A stretch of DNA of 64,000 nt from Viridibacillus arvi (GCF_001274945.1 NZ_LILB01000009.1:186001-250000); one strand, 5' to 3'. Positions 1 through 10,391 are shown, counted from the first letter of the stretch. Numbers and translations: made by a program. The notes: a model not told the origin generated them from the sequence alone.

Positions 1-1128
1 GATGTGGGGATTTTATCTTTTGTCATAGCGGCTTTAGCAAAAGAGTGGATGCTATCACCAAGTGAAATGGGGTGGATTGGTAGTGTTAACTCAATCGGAA
101 TGGCGGTTGGAGCCTTTGTATTTGGTATATTAGCCGATCGCATTGGCCGTAAATCAGTATTTATATGGACACTTGTAATTTTCTCGGTTGCTAGTGGTTT
201 ATCGGCGTTGACGACGACTCTAGCAGCATTTATGATTTTAAGATTTTTCATTGGTATGGGTCTTGGTGGTGAATTGCCAGTAGCTTCAACGCTTGTTTCT
301 GAAAGTGTTGCATCACATGAACGTGGACGCATTGTTGTCTTATTAGAAAGTTTCTGGGCTGGCGGTTGGTTATTAGCAGCACTTATTTCATACTTTGTTA
401 TACCAAACTACGGCTGGCGAATTGCTTTATTATTAACGGCTCTTCCAGCAGTTTATGCGATATACTTGCGGTTACATTTACCTGATTCGCCTCAGTTTAC
501 AGCTAAAAAAGATGTTGTACGAAATATTAGCCAAAATATTAAAGATGTTTGGTCGAAAGAATATGCTCGTCGTACATTAATGCTTTGGATTGTTTGGTTT
601 ACAGTTGTCTTTTCTTATTATGGCATGTTTTTGTGGTTGCCTAGTGTTATGGTTATGAAGGGTTTTAGTTTAATAGCAAGTTTTAAATATGTGCTGATAA
701 TGACGCTAGCACAATTACCAGGTTATTTTACAGCTGCTTGGCTAATTGAAAGAGCAGGCAGAAAATTTGTCTTAGCTACCTATTTGTTAGGAACTGCTGT
801 AAGTGCACTTGTTTTTGGAAATGCTGAAACAATTGGTCTTTTACTTGTAGCTGGAATGTTCTTATCATTCTTTAATCTAGGAGCCTGGGGTGCACTGTAT
901 GCTTATACGCCTGAGCAGTATCCAACTATTATTCGTGGTACAGGCGCTGGTATGGCTGCCTCTGTTGGCCGATTAGGAGGAATATTTGGACCGTTGCTTG
1001 TAGGTTCACTTGTAGCAAAAGGATATGAATTGAATTTAATCTTCGGTATCTTCTGTATCTCGATAATAATAGGTGTAGTTGCAATTATTGCACTAGGTAC
1101 GGAGACAAAACAGACAGAGTTAGAATAG
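1..1128 (+). CDS. niaP: MFS transporter, NiaP/YceI-like niacin permease (5' truncated by window edge)
   Basis: Integral membrane major facilitator that probably imports nicotinate or a related small acid. The reading frame is open from base 1 (GAT codon, then GTG), and the first visible residues DVGILSF correspond to the end of the first transmembrane helix of such proteins, so roughly 20 or more N-terminal residues lie outside the window. Visible features are the MFS loop motif LADRIGRK, the long stretch around GMGLGGELPVASTLVSE typical of the sugar-porter/SV2-like branch, and a run of about eleven hydrophobic helices. The assignment to NiaP (B. subtilis YceI) is from remembered family similarity; another aromatic-acid or sugar permease of the branch is possible. 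A strong terminator follows, so it is transcriptionally separate from the next gene. Confidence 0.75.
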   Translation, partial: DVGILSFVIAALAKEWMLSPSEMGWIGSVNSIGMAVGAFVFGILADRIGRKSVFIWTLVIFSVASGLSALTTTLAAFMILRFFIGMGLGGELPVASTLVSESVASHERGRIVVLLESFWAGGWLLAALISYFVIPNYGWRIALLLTALPAVYAIYLRLHLPDSPQFTAKKDVVRNISQNIKDVWSKEYARRTLMLWIVWFTVVFSYYGMFLWLPSVMVMKGFSLIASFKYVLIMTLAQLPGYFTAAWLIERAGRKFVLATYLLGTAVSALVFGNAETIGLLLVAGMFLSFFNLGAWGALYAYTPEQYPTIIRGTGAGMAASVGRLGGIFGPLLVGSLVAKGYELNLIFGIFCISIIIGVVAIIALGTETKQTELE

Positions 1129-1175
1129 GGATTTATAAGAGGGACTATCCTTCTATAACCCTTTATAATATTAAT

Positions 1176-1220
1176 AACGATCTTCTTTCACTATTTAATA
1201 GAGAGAAGATCGTTTTATTT
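1176..1220 (+). terminator. Rho-independent terminator after the MFS gene
   Basis: Fourteen-base arms AACGATCTTCTTTC and GAGAGAAGATCGTT pair with one mismatch around a short loop and are followed by a TTATTTT run. It ends the transporter transcript. Confidence 0.85.
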
Positions 1221-1225
1221 TGTAA

Positions 1226-1336
1226 GTACCTTCACTGAAGAGACATTATGTTATTATTACGGATTCAAAATTAGAGCGATATATTGTAAATCAGTTTAGC
1301 GATACAAATGTTCAATTAATTCTTGCCCAAGATTAA
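1226..1336 (+). pseudogene. Possible 3' gene remnant in the gap before the DUF6054 gene
   Basis: A 36-codon open stretch ending at TAA 1334 encodes a coding-looking peptide (KRHYVIITDSKLERYIVNQF within it) but has no start codon with a ribosome site. It may be the decayed end of a lost gene, or chance. Nothing else is visible between 1221 and 1408. Confidence 0.15.
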
Positions 1337-1423
1337 TCTTTATATTATTAGAATTTTCCCTTAATTTGAAACTAATAGTAGATTCATAACGTAATAAAGT
1401 TATACATAAAAGGAGTGAACGTT

Positions 1424-1765
1424 ATGGATGTAACAGAATTTTACGTATCGATTGAACCACATGATGTATTAAAACTTATTAAAACAAACATTGTGGAGGG
1501 CAGTTTTTCTGGAAAGCTTATTGATCAATATGAACGTATTATAGGGGATCAACAAGTAGTAGTTTGTATACTTGAAAAGTACTATATGCGTACTAGTAAT
1601 CGTGCAAGCTTAACAGTAACAGTTGACAATTTAGAAGGTAAAACGAAAATTCATGCGGTCGCTTCTGGTGGTGGAGAAGGTGCCTTTTTCCGTTTTGATT
1701 GGGGAGTGGGTAATACTTTCGTTAATAGTGTAGCGAAGGCGTTAGAAGAGTTCATTATAAAGTAG
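1424..1765 (+). CDS. DUF6054 family protein
   Basis: A 113-residue soluble protein of unknown function. The start was placed at ATG 1424, nine bases after AAAAGGAG; a GTG at 1415 lies inside that ribosome site. The order of a hydrophobic-rich N-terminus, the EKYYMRTSNRASLTV segment, a glycine cluster (SGGGEG) and the FDWGVG motif matches what I recall of the DUF6054 family of Firmicutes. No signal peptide or membrane helix is visible. The next gene starts 23 bases downstream with its own ribosome site and no terminator between, so the two are probably cotranscribed. Confidence 0.65.
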   Translation: MDVTEFYVSIEPHDVLKLIKTNIVEGSFSGKLIDQYERIIGDQQVVVCILEKYYMRTSNRASLTVTVDNLEGKTKIHAVASGGGEGAFFRFDWGVGNTFVNSVAKALEEFIIK

Positions 1766-1788
1766 TGAAAAAGCTAGGGGGATGTTAG

Positions 1789-2328
1789 GTGAAATACCCA
1801 ACGAAGCATCAAAGGGTTTTGATTATTGGATCTGGAGGGGCAGGGAAATCAACATTGTCTCGTACATTAAGTAGATTATGGGAATTGCCTCTCATTCATT
1901 TAGATGCTATGTATTGGAAATCTGGTTGGCAGAAATCTGATAAAGTAGATTTTATAGAAAGGCTTCAATTAGAACTTGAAAAGCCTGCTTGGATAATTGA
2001 TGGAAATTTCGATTCGACACTAGAAATAAGAGCTAAATATGCAGACCTTATCATTTTCCTCGATTTTTCTAATAAGCTTTGCACTTATCGAGTATTAAAA
2101 CGTACTATTCAATATCGAGGGAGGACAAGGCCTGATATGGGGGAGGGGTGCCCTGAAAAGGTTGATGCAGAGTTTCTACGATGGATTTGGCGCTTCCCTG
2201 TTGATGCCAGACCAGGGATAATGAATATTATGATCCAATCTAATGTAAACAGTATTATATTTTCTTCTCCTTCCCAGCTAAAAAAATGGTTGAGAAATTG
2301 TAAAAAAGGGCAAAGTAGTCTCAAATGA
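1789..2328 (+). CDS. P-loop NTPase, DNA topology modulation/FlaR-like kinase
   Basis: A 179-residue adenylate-kinase-fold protein. The Walker A motif GSGGAGKST is at residues 14-22, followed by the substrate-side LIHLDAMYWKSGW segment and the WIIDGNF motif, both typical of the topology modulation protein/FlaR-type small kinases. The natural substrate of these proteins is not settled. The start is GTG 1789, preceded by AGGGGGATG. The stop codon lies within the loop region of the following terminator, so nothing is cotranscribed downstream. Family assignment is good; a specific function cannot be given. Confidence 0.75.
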   Translation: MKYPTKHQRVLIIGSGGAGKSTLSRTLSRLWELPLIHLDAMYWKSGWQKSDKVDFIERLQLELEKPAWIIDGNFDSTLEIRAKYADLIIFLDFSNKLCTYRVLKRTIQYRGRTRPDMGEGCPEKVDAEFLRWIWRFPVDARPGIMNIMIQSNVNSIIFSSPSQLKKWLRNCKKGQSSLK

Positions 2329-2345
2329 GGCTGCTTTTTTATTTT
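2312..2345 (+). terminator. Terminator overlapping the end of the P-loop kinase gene
   Basis: AAGTAGTCTC and GAGGCTGCTT pair (two G-U pairs) and are followed by seven T residues. The gene's TGA stop falls in the loop. Confidence 0.75.
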
Positions 2346-2461
2346 TATGAGTATAAACACCGGACTTTTTAATTTGAATACAACTTATAATTTCAGAACA
2401 ATCAGTTTACTTATAGGATAAATAGCCGCTATCACGACTTTTGTTAAGGAGGATTGTCTAT

Positions 2462-3208
2462 ATGAGCCAAGAAGGGAAGAACTTATCGAGACGTGATTTT
2501 TTGAAAACCACGGGTATTGCTACAGGAACATTAGTCGGTGGTGGAATAATTGGCGGTTTGATTGGCTACAACACCAATAAAAAATCTAAGCCATCTAATA
2601 ATGCCAATAATACAACAGGACATGATGAGCATTCTGGCATTCCGGCCCGAATGTTCTTTATGAGTCAGACGGATTTTCAAGTCTTATCAAATGCCACTGA
2701 ACGTATTTTTCCAAAGGATGATCTAGGGGCAGGTGCTATTGATTTAGGGGTACCTTACTTTATTGATCGTCAATTAGCAGGGAATTATGGTAGTAATTCA
2801 AGAGAGTATATGAAAGGTCCGTTTGCTGTAGGAGCACCAACACAAGGCTATCAAAGCCATCTAAATCGTGCAGAAATATTCACACAAGGCATTATAGCTC
2901 TAGAAAAAGAGAGTAAAAAGCGCTATAAAAAAGGATTTTCAGATCTTAGTGAAAAACAAATGGATGAAGTGTTAACTGCATTTCAAAAAGACGAAGTTAA
3001 GATACCAGGTGCATCTTCTGCAATGTTCTTCGGGTTACTTCGTTCAGCTACGCTTGAAGGGGCATATTCTGACCCAATGTACGGAGGTAACAAGAATTTA
3101 GAAGGTTGGAAAATGAAAGGATTCCCTGGACATCAAATGGCATATATCAGTGAAATTGAAAAAGATGAGTTTAAAAAATATGAACCTAAGTCTTTAGGGT
3201 CTATCTAG
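2462..3208 (+). CDS. Tat-exported gluconate 2-dehydrogenase subunit 3-like protein
   Basis: Small subunit of a membrane-side GMC flavoprotein dehydrogenase. From ATG 2462 (preceded by AAGGAGG) the N-terminus carries the twin-arginine motif SRRDFLKTTG at about residues 9-18, then a hydrophobic glycine-rich stretch and a hydrophilic linker; a longer TTG start at 2441 would lack a ribosome site. The remaining region fits the gluconate 2-dehydrogenase subunit 3 family, including the YMKGPF and GLLRSATLEGAYSDPMYGG segments. It is 17 bases upstream of the GMC catalytic subunit and in the same operon as tatA and tatC. The catalytic subunit has no signal of its own, so this protein is the likely Tat carrier for the complex. 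The sugar or alcohol oxidised cannot be read from sequence. Confidence 0.85.
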   Translation: MSQEGKNLSRRDFLKTTGIATGTLVGGGIIGGLIGYNTNKKSKPSNNANNTTGHDEHSGIPARMFFMSQTDFQVLSNATERIFPKDDLGAGAIDLGVPYFIDRQLAGNYGSNSREYMKGPFAVGAPTQGYQSHLNRAEIFTQGIIALEKESKKRYKKGFSDLSEKQMDEVLTAFQKDEVKIPGASSAMFFGLLRSATLEGAYSDPMYGGNKNLEGWKMKGFPGHQMAYISEIEKDEFKKYEPKSLGSI

Positions 3209-3225
3209 TATGGAGGTGGATAGTA

Positions 3226-4938
3226 ATGGTTAAGACTTTACCAAAAGTAGATGTTGTAACGGTAGGGGTTGGTTGGACTGGAGGAATTATTGCTGCAGAA
3301 TGTGCAAAAGCCGGTCTAAAAGTAGTAGGACTTGAACGTGGACAGAAACGCGGTACATCGGATTATCAGCAAATTCACGACGAATATCGTTATGCTATAC
3401 GTTATGATTTGATGCAAGATTTATCGCGTGAGACGATAACGTTCCGTAATAATCGGAAAATGAAGGCATTACCAATGCGTCAATTAGGATCCTTTTTATT
3501 AGGAGAAGGTTTAGGAGGATCAGGAACGCACTGGAATGGACAAACATTCCGCTTTTTACCCTATGATTTTCAAATAAAAACAATGACTGAAAAAAAATAT
3601 GGTAAGAATAAGTTAAGTACCGATTATTTAATTCAAGATTGGGGTTTAACTTACGATGAACTTGAGCCATATTTTGATACATTTGAGAAAACAACTGGTA
3701 TTTCAGGTGATGGTAAAAATAAACATGGCGGTAAGAGATCAAATCCATATCCTACACCTGCGATGAAAACAACGCCCCTTTTAAAAAAGTTTGAGAAGGC
3801 AAGTGGGAAATTAGGTTATAGCCCATATATGATGCCGTCTGCTAATTTGTCGGAACCATACAAAAACCCCGATGGTGAACAAATAAATGCCTGTCAATAT
3901 TGTGGCTTCTGTGAACGTTTTGGCTGTGAATACGGAGCAAAAACATCACCAGAAATTACTGTTGTTCCAACAGCGACTAAAACAGGGAACTTTGAACCTC
4001 GATTTCATGCCAATGTTGTAGAGGTTGTAAAAAAGGGCAATAAAGTAACAGGTGTTAAGTATATAGATACAATATCAGGTGAAGAATTTATTCAGCCAGC
4101 TGATGTAGTAGTGCTAACAAGCTATGTCATGAATAATGCAAAATTACTTATGGTATCGAATATCGGTGAAATGTATGATCCGACAACAGGAAAAGGAACA
4201 TTAGGTCGGAATTATTGCTATCAAATTTTACCTGGTGCTTCAGGCTTTTTTGATGAACAATATAATACATTTATGGGTGCAGGTGCTTTAGGCATGTGTT
4301 TTGATGATTTAAATGGTGATAATTTTGATCACTCAGATTTAAAATTTATTCATGGTGCTAATGTCGCTTTAACGCAAACGGGCACGAGACCAATTGGTAC
4401 AAATCCTATTTTACCTGATACTCCTACTTGGGGAGCAGAGTTTAAAAAGCAATCTATTGAAAATTTTACGCGCTCATTAGGAGTTGGCGGTCAAGGTGCA
4501 TCAATGCCTCATAAAGAGAACTATTTATCGTTAGATAATGTTTATAAAGATTCCTATGGTGTCCCATTGTTACAAATGACGTATAACTTTACAGATCAAG
4601 ACAAAGCATTACACAAACATATTTCGAAAAAATGTGGAGATATTTTAAAAGAGATGGGCGCGAAAACAGTTGTAGTCAATTCAGATCTTGACCAATATAA
4701 TATTGTCCCTTATCAATCAACTCATAATACTGGTGGAACCGTTATGAGTTTAACACCAGAGGAAGGTGTTGTGAACAACTACTTACAACATTGGGATGTT
4801 GATAATTTATTCGTGGTAGGTGCTGGGAACTTCTCGAATAATAGTGGCTACAATCCTACTGGGACAGTTGGTGCTTTATCTTATCGCTGTGCAGAAGGTA
4901 TTATCAAATACAGTAAAAAGGGCGGCTCGCTCGTTTAA
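3226..4938 (+). CDS. GMC family FAD oxidoreductase (sugar/alcohol dehydrogenase catalytic subunit)
   Basis: A 570-residue flavoprotein of the glucose-methanol-choline oxidoreductase family, in the branch that works with a gluconate 2-dehydrogenase subunit 3 partner. The N-terminal Rossmann motif GVGWTGG (residues 14-20) binds FAD. A cysteine-rich [12 protein letters not shown] segment occurs near residues 222-233, and the C-terminal half carries the expected STHNTGG and NSGYNPTGT motifs that hold the catalytic His/Asn region. There is no signal peptide, which suggests export in complex with the Tat-signalled partner 17 bases upstream. ATG 3226 follows GGAGGTGG. No cytochrome c subunit, the usual third component, is encoded in the cluster, so its electron acceptor is unclear. 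Confidence 0.88.
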   Translation: MVKTLPKVDVVTVGVGWTGGIIAAECAKAGLKVVGLERGQKRGTSDYQQIHDEYRYAIRYDLMQDLSRETITFRNNRKMKALPMRQLGSFLLGEGLGGSGTHWNGQTFRFLPYDFQIKTMTEKKYGKNKLSTDYLIQDWGLTYDELEPYFDTFEKTTGISGDGKNKHGGKRSNPYPTPAMKTTPLLKKFEKASGKLGYSPYMMPSANLSEPYKNPDGEQINACQYCGFCERFGCEYGAKTSPEITVVPTATKTGNFEPRFHANVVEVVKKGNKVTGVKYIDTISGEEFIQPADVVVLTSYVMNNAKLLMVSNIGEMYDPTTGKGTLGRNYCYQILPGASGFFDEQYNTFMGAGALGMCFDDLNGDNFDHSDLKFIHGANVALTQTGTRPIGTNPILPDTPTWGAEFKKQSIENFTRSLGVGGQGASMPHKENYLSLDNVYKDSYGVPLLQMTYNFTDQDKALHKHISKKCGDILKEMGAKTVVVNSDLDQYNIVPYQSTHNTGGTVMSLTPEEGVVNNYLQHWDVDNLFVVGAGNFSNNSGYNPTGTVGALSYRCAEGIIKYSKKGGSLV

Positions 4939-4955
4939 TAAAGGAGGAAGGCAAT

Positions 4956-5150
4956 ATGTTTAGTCCATCAGCAATTGGCATACCAGGTTTAATCATTATT
5001 TTAGTTATTGTTCTCATTGTCTTTGGTCCAAAAAAATTGCCAGAAATCGGCTCGGCAGTGGGGAAAACTTTTGCAGAATTCAAGAAGTCTACCAAGGGAT
5101 TAATGGATGACGACGATGAAACACCACCTGAAAAGAAAAAAGAAATTTAG
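4956..5150 (+). CDS. tatA: Twin-arginine translocase subunit TatA
   Basis: A 64-residue TatA/TatE-type protein: short N-terminus, one transmembrane helix (about residues 8-23), the conserved [10 protein letters not shown] hinge, an amphipathic helix ending near KSTKGL, and an acidic then lysine-rich tail. It forms the protein-conducting part of the Tat pathway at the cytoplasmic membrane. It starts at ATG 4956 behind AAAGGAGGAAGG and lies 17 bases after the GMC dehydrogenase and 15 bases before tatC. This implies a dedicated translocase for the upstream dehydrogenase, as in other Firmicutes that carry several TatA-TatC pairs next to their substrates. Confidence 0.95.
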   Translation: MFSPSAIGIPGLIIILVIVLIVFGPKKLPEIGSAVGKTFAEFKKSTKGLMDDDDETPPEKKKEI

Positions 5151-5165
5151 GTAAATATTTAGCCT

Positions 5166-6047
5166 ATGGATCCTTATGAAAATAACAATAAAAAAATATT
5201 GAGCCCTTTAGACAAAGAACCTTATGAGCCAGAGACAACAATAAAAAAGGCACTAGCAAACAAGGGACAAGAAACTACCGTTGTTTCTACATTACCCTCT
5301 ACTGATTCTCCTGCTACTGAATGGGCAGTCAAAGATGTGGTTGAATCATTATTTGATCATTTAGCAGATTTGCGTAAGCAGCTCATTAAAGGATTAGCGG
5401 TTTTTCTTTTTTTCTTCTTTGTTGTATTTGCAACAGTTAACTGGTGGTTTCCTTTTATTACGAAAGGGCATTCACTTGTTATTTTAGGGCCGTTAGAGGT
5501 TGTGAAGTTTTATATGTCGATCTCTAGTACTATGGCTCTTGGGCTAGCTTTACCTTTTCTAATGCATTTCTTATGGAGTTTTATAAAACCAGGATTGAAG
5601 GAAAATGAAAGGCGTTTCCTTGGTATGTATTCTCCAGTCATGTTATTCCTATTTTTACTTGGCATTTCATTTGGTTTTTTTGTAGTTAACCCACTTAGCT
5701 ATAAATTTCTAATCAGTATCGGTCAGGCGAATTTTGATGTTATGGTTTCAGCGAGTGAGTATATGCATTTCTTAATAATGACAACTGTACCCGTAGGCAT
5801 TTTATTTGAGTTGCCAATTGTCGCTCTATTTTTATCTTCAATTGGTTTACTTACAGCGGATATAATGAAAGCAATTCGAAAATGGGCATATGTATTTATG
5901 GCTGTTTTTGCATCAATGACTACGCCACCGGATTTTGTTAGTCATTTATTAGTTTTAATCCCGATGATTTTGTTATATGAAATCAGTATTTTTTTAGTTA
6001 AGAAAATAGAACGTAAACAAATGCTGAAGAATGCAATTAGTGAGTAA
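5166..6047 (+). CDS. tatC: Twin-arginine translocase subunit TatC with long N-terminal extension
   Basis: Membrane receptor subunit that recognises twin-arginine signals. The core begins near residue 58 with ESLFDHLADLRKQL, the conserved cytosolic motif of TatC, and continues with six hydrophobic helices, including the FALPFLMHF-type region and IKPGLKENERR loop. Unlike typical TatC, about 57 polar, acidic residues precede this motif. The ATG at 5166 has only a weak upstream AGG; the only other in-frame candidate before the core is GTG 5337, which also lacks a clear ribosome site. I keep the long form. Last gene of the dehydrogenase-Tat operon; a terminator follows. Confidence 0.92.
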   Translation: MDPYENNNKKILSPLDKEPYEPETTIKKALANKGQETTVVSTLPSTDSPATEWAVKDVVESLFDHLADLRKQLIKGLAVFLFFFFVVFATVNWWFPFITKGHSLVILGPLEVVKFYMSISSTMALGLALPFLMHFLWSFIKPGLKENERRFLGMYSPVMLFLFLLGISFGFFVVNPLSYKFLISIGQANFDVMVSASEYMHFLIMTTVPVGILFELPIVALFLSSIGLLTADIMKAIRKWAYVFMAVFASMTTPPDFVSHLLVLIPMILLYEISIFLVKKIERKQMLKNAISE

Positions 6048-6063
6048 ATAGCGCAACTAGATG

Positions 6064-6100
6064 ACCTTTCGGATAACTGAGTTATTTGAAGGGTTTTTTT
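6064..6100 (+). terminator. Terminator after the dehydrogenase-tatAC operon
   Basis: Arms ACCTTTCGGATAAC and GTTATTTGAAGGGT pair with several G-U pairs and are followed by seven T residues. Confidence 0.7.
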
Positions 6101-6212
6101 ATTTGCATAATAATGTATTATTTTTTAAGCATATTTTTTTACATAGCAAACCTTGAAACATATTATTATTATTGAATTAGCATAACTTAAATTCTATGAG
6201 AATATATTTTAT

Positions 6213-6226
6213 TGTTTACGCTTTCA
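6213..6226. promoter_or_regulatory. Candidate cre site (CcpA operator) upstream of glpFK
   Basis: The reverse complement reads TGAAAGCGTAAACA, which fits the cre consensus WTGNAANCGNWWNCA at every fixed position, with the preceding W also present (T at 6227 on the plus strand). It lies 31 bases before the glpF start, consistent with a roadblock or promoter-proximal site for catabolite repression of glycerol use. The assignment is by consensus match only. Confidence 0.6.
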
Positions 6227-6257
6227 TTATATCGTTATGAAAAAGGAGGAGTACGGT

Positions 6258-7055
6258 ATGTCAACTTTTATGGCCGAGATGGTAGGGACAATGATTTTGA
6301 TATTGTTCGGAGGCGGCGTGGTTGCGGCTGTTTCTTTGAAAGGTTCTAAAGGAAAAGATGGTGGATGGATTGTTATTACTATTGCCTGGGGTCTTGCAGT
6401 AGCTATGGGAGCATTTGCAGTTGGAGGGATAAGTGGTGCACATTTAAATCCTGCATTGACAATTGCATTGGCAACGATTGGAAAGTTCGAGTGGGCAGAT
6501 GTTCCAATGTTCATACTTGCTCAAATGATTGGAGCGATTATCGGGGCTATTTTAGTCTACTTAACTTATTTAGCGCATTGGAAACCAACTGAAGATCCGG
6601 ATGCTAAACTAAGTGTATTTTGTACAGCGCCAGCATATAATCATCCGTTATCAAATTTAACAACGGAAATGATTGGCACATTTATCTTAGTTCTTGGTAT
6701 TTTAGCTATAGGCACAAATAATATTACAGATGGTTTAAATCCCTTAATAGTAGGTGCTTTAATTATCGTAATTGGTATGGCACTTGGTGGCCCTACAGGG
6801 TATGCTATTAATCCAGCACGTGATTTAGGGCCTCGTATAGCACATTTCTTCCTACCGATTCCAGGGAAAAGAGATTCCAACTGGAGTTATTCATGGGTAC
6901 CAGTAGTCGGTCCCATTATTGGTGGATTATTTGGAGCATTATTTTATAAGCAAGTTTTTGAAGGAGAAAATAGTATCACATTTTGGATAGTTGGAGTAAT
7001 CGTGCTAGCAATTTTCGTAGGAGCACAATCTACAGTGAATAAAGTTGTAAGATAG
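6258..7055 (+). CDS. glpF: Glycerol uptake facilitator (aquaglyceroporin)
   Basis: A 265-residue MIP-family channel that lets glycerol diffuse into the cell. Both pore NPA motifs are visible, GAHLNPALT near residues 63-71 and AINPARDLGPR near 180-190; the aspartate after the second NPAR is the usual mark of glycerol rather than water channels. Six membrane spans can be traced. I start it at ATG 6258 because AAAAAGGAGGAG ends six bases before it; an upstream in-frame ATG at 6237 sits before that ribosome site. glpK follows after 30 bases, forming the usual facilitator-kinase pair. Confidence 0.95.
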   Translation: MSTFMAEMVGTMILILFGGGVVAAVSLKGSKGKDGGWIVITIAWGLAVAMGAFAVGGISGAHLNPALTIALATIGKFEWADVPMFILAQMIGAIIGAILVYLTYLAHWKPTEDPDAKLSVFCTAPAYNHPLSNLTTEMIGTFILVLGILAIGTNNITDGLNPLIVGALIIVIGMALGGPTGYAINPARDLGPRIAHFFLPIPGKRDSNWSYSWVPVVGPIIGGLFGALFYKQVFEGENSITFWIVGVIVLAIFVGAQSTVNKVVR

Positions 7056-8579
<1,524 letters not shown>

Positions 8580-8594
8580 TAGTTATACACATGT

Positions 8595-8629
8595 AGCAGT
8601 TCACTTTTCATTGGTGGACTGCTTTTTTG
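8595..8629 (+). terminator. Terminator after glpK
   Basis: AGCAGTTCAC and GTGGACTGCT pair around a nine-base loop, followed by six T residues. Confidence 0.85.
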
Positions 8630-8639
8630 ATAGCATTTT

Positions 8640-8679
8640 GTGTATAGTGGGGATAAAAATGTGTATAGTGGATAAAAAA
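8640..8679. repeat. Short tandem direct repeat in the glpK-CoA-transferase gap
   Basis: Two adjacent copies of a roughly 20-base unit, GTGTATAGTGGGGATAAAAA and TGTGTATAGTGGATAAAAAA, differ mainly by two G residues. The rest of the 8580-8922 gap holds the glpK terminator and a second terminator-like hairpin; no gene is seen. Confidence 0.6.
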
Positions 8680-8790
8680 ATGACTTTTATTGATAGTCAT
8701 TTAATTCTCTCTGGTTAATTTATAGGTTTTTCCACTATTTTTTAAAAAAATGTGGATATCTCTAAGAATATTGTTAATAGTATTTCGGAG

Positions 8791-8823
8791 AAAGGGAATC
8801 ATATGATTTCCCTTTCTTTTTTG
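8791..8823 (+). terminator. Second terminator-like hairpin with no gene directly before it
   Basis: AAAGGGAATCAT and ATGATTTCCCTTT pair with one bulged base, followed by CTTTTTTG. It lies about 160 bases beyond the glpK terminator and 100 bases before the next start codon. It may be a backup terminator or part of the leader of the CoA-transferase gene. Confidence 0.6.
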
Positions 8824-8922
8824 TATGTAAAAAAACCAGAGAAATACGAAGATTATGTTACGCTAAGGGAAAGGTGATATTTTTTAGAGAAATGCATGTT
8901 TAATGTAGAAATGGAGAGTTAT

Positions 8923-10218
8923 ATGGTGACTATTTTTCAAGGGCTTTACAAAGCGAAATTAAAAAAACCTCAAGATGTTCTCTCATATATTGAGGACGGA
9001 GCAGATATTATTATACCAATAGCGAATGGAGAACCAGTAAAGCTATTGGATATTTTGGAAGAGAACGCAGAATACTTAAAAGATGTACGTATTCATCAGA
9101 TGTTAACGATGCATCCTCGTAAATATATAGACGGAGCTTATAAAGGGCACTTATCACATGTCTCATACTTTTTGAGCGGTGCTACACGTAAGGCTTATCA
9201 TAATAGGCATTGTGAATTGATGCCAAATTATTTTCATGAAGTACCAAGTATTATGAAGGATTATACGAAAGCATCTCTTGTTATGGCAGTTGCTTCACCA
9301 ATGGATGAGCACGGATATTTTACTCTTGGAACACAAGCCGATTATGCTGCATGTTTTATAGGTAATGCTCCCTTTTTCTTGGAAGTAAATGAGCATATGC
9401 CAAGAACATTTGGTCAAAATTTAATACATATTAGCCAAATAGAAGGCTTTATTGAGCATCATGCACCGCTAGTGAAAAATCCGGAACCAGTAATCGAAGA
9501 AAAAGACATACGTATTGCAGAGTATGTTGCAGAATATATTAAAAACGGTGATACATTACAAGCTGGGATAGGTTCCATTCCAAATGCAGTTATTAGTTTA
9601 CTAAATGATCATCGCCATTTAGGTATTCATACGGAACTGATAACGGACGGGGTAGTTGGTTTAGTAGAGAAAGGTGTAGTCGATGGGTCTCAGAAGAAAA
9701 CGAATAAGGGGAAAATCGTCGGTACTTTTGCGTTAGGGACGGATAAATTATATGAATTTCTGCATAATAACCCAATTGTTGAATTCCAAACAGTTGATGT
9801 CACGAATGATCCACGCTTAATTGCCAAAGAGGATAATATCGTTTCAATTAATGCCACAACGGAAGTGGATATATATGGTCAATGCGCCTCAGAAACAGTT
9901 GCAGGCAAGTATTATTCTTCCACTGGTGGGCAATTTGATTTTGCACGTGGAGCAAACTTTGCGGGAAATGGCCGTGGATTTATATGCATGCATTCGACTA
10001 CGAAAAACGATACGATATCAAGAATAAAAGTTTTATTAACAAATGGCTCAGTTGTAACAACCTCAAAAAATGAAGTAGATAAAGTAGTAACGGAGTATGG
10101 TGTAGCCGAGCTAAAAGGCAAATCGATATCAGCGAGGGCCAAGGCGTTAATCGAAATTGCGCATCCGAAATTTAAGGACGAGCTAATATTTGAAGCAAGA
10201 AAATTAAATTTAATGTAA
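8923..10218 (+). CDS. Acetyl-CoA hydrolase/CoA-transferase family protein (4-hydroxybutyrate CoA-transferase-like)
   Basis: A 431-residue cytosolic enzyme expected to move CoA between acetyl-CoA and a carboxylic acid. The frame shows two related halves, with GDTLQAGIGSIPNAV near the middle opening the C-terminal domain, and the GGQFDFARGANFAGNGRGF segment conserved in the 4-hydroxybutyrate/butyrate CoA-transferases. I chose ATG 8923, six bases after GGAG; an upstream ATG at 8896 has no ribosome site at the right distance. The acceptor acid is not known. It is monocistronic between two terminators. A second, larger CoA-transferase of the same superfamily is at 37095-38615. Confidence 0.82.
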   Translation: MVTIFQGLYKAKLKKPQDVLSYIEDGADIIIPIANGEPVKLLDILEENAEYLKDVRIHQMLTMHPRKYIDGAYKGHLSHVSYFLSGATRKAYHNRHCELMPNYFHEVPSIMKDYTKASLVMAVASPMDEHGYFTLGTQADYAACFIGNAPFFLEVNEHMPRTFGQNLIHISQIEGFIEHHAPLVKNPEPVIEEKDIRIAEYVAEYIKNGDTLQAGIGSIPNAVISLLNDHRHLGIHTELITDGVVGLVEKGVVDGSQKKTNKGKIVGTFALGTDKLYEFLHNNPIVEFQTVDVTNDPRLIAKEDNIVSINATTEVDIYGQCASETVAGKYYSSTGGQFDFARGANFAGNGRGFICMHSTTKNDTISRIKVLLTNGSVVTTSKNEVDKVVTEYGVAELKGKSISARAKALIEIAHPKFKDELIFEARKLNLM

Positions 10219-10226
10219 GAAATACT

Positions 10227-10257
10227 AAACCCGTTTTTTCACTAAACGGGTTTTTTT
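10227..10257 (+). terminator. Terminator after the CoA-transferase gene
   Basis: AAACCCGTTT and AAACGGGTTT arms with a short loop and seven T residues. Confidence 0.88.
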
Positions 10258-10391
10258 GATGAATAATAAACATTGTTCACGATATCAAATCGGCATGTTA
10301 CATATATATACCTATAAGAGAGAAAAAAATTATGTTAGGAAAAGCTAAGTATAAAAATATATTTTCAAAAATAAATAGATAGGAGACGCTT

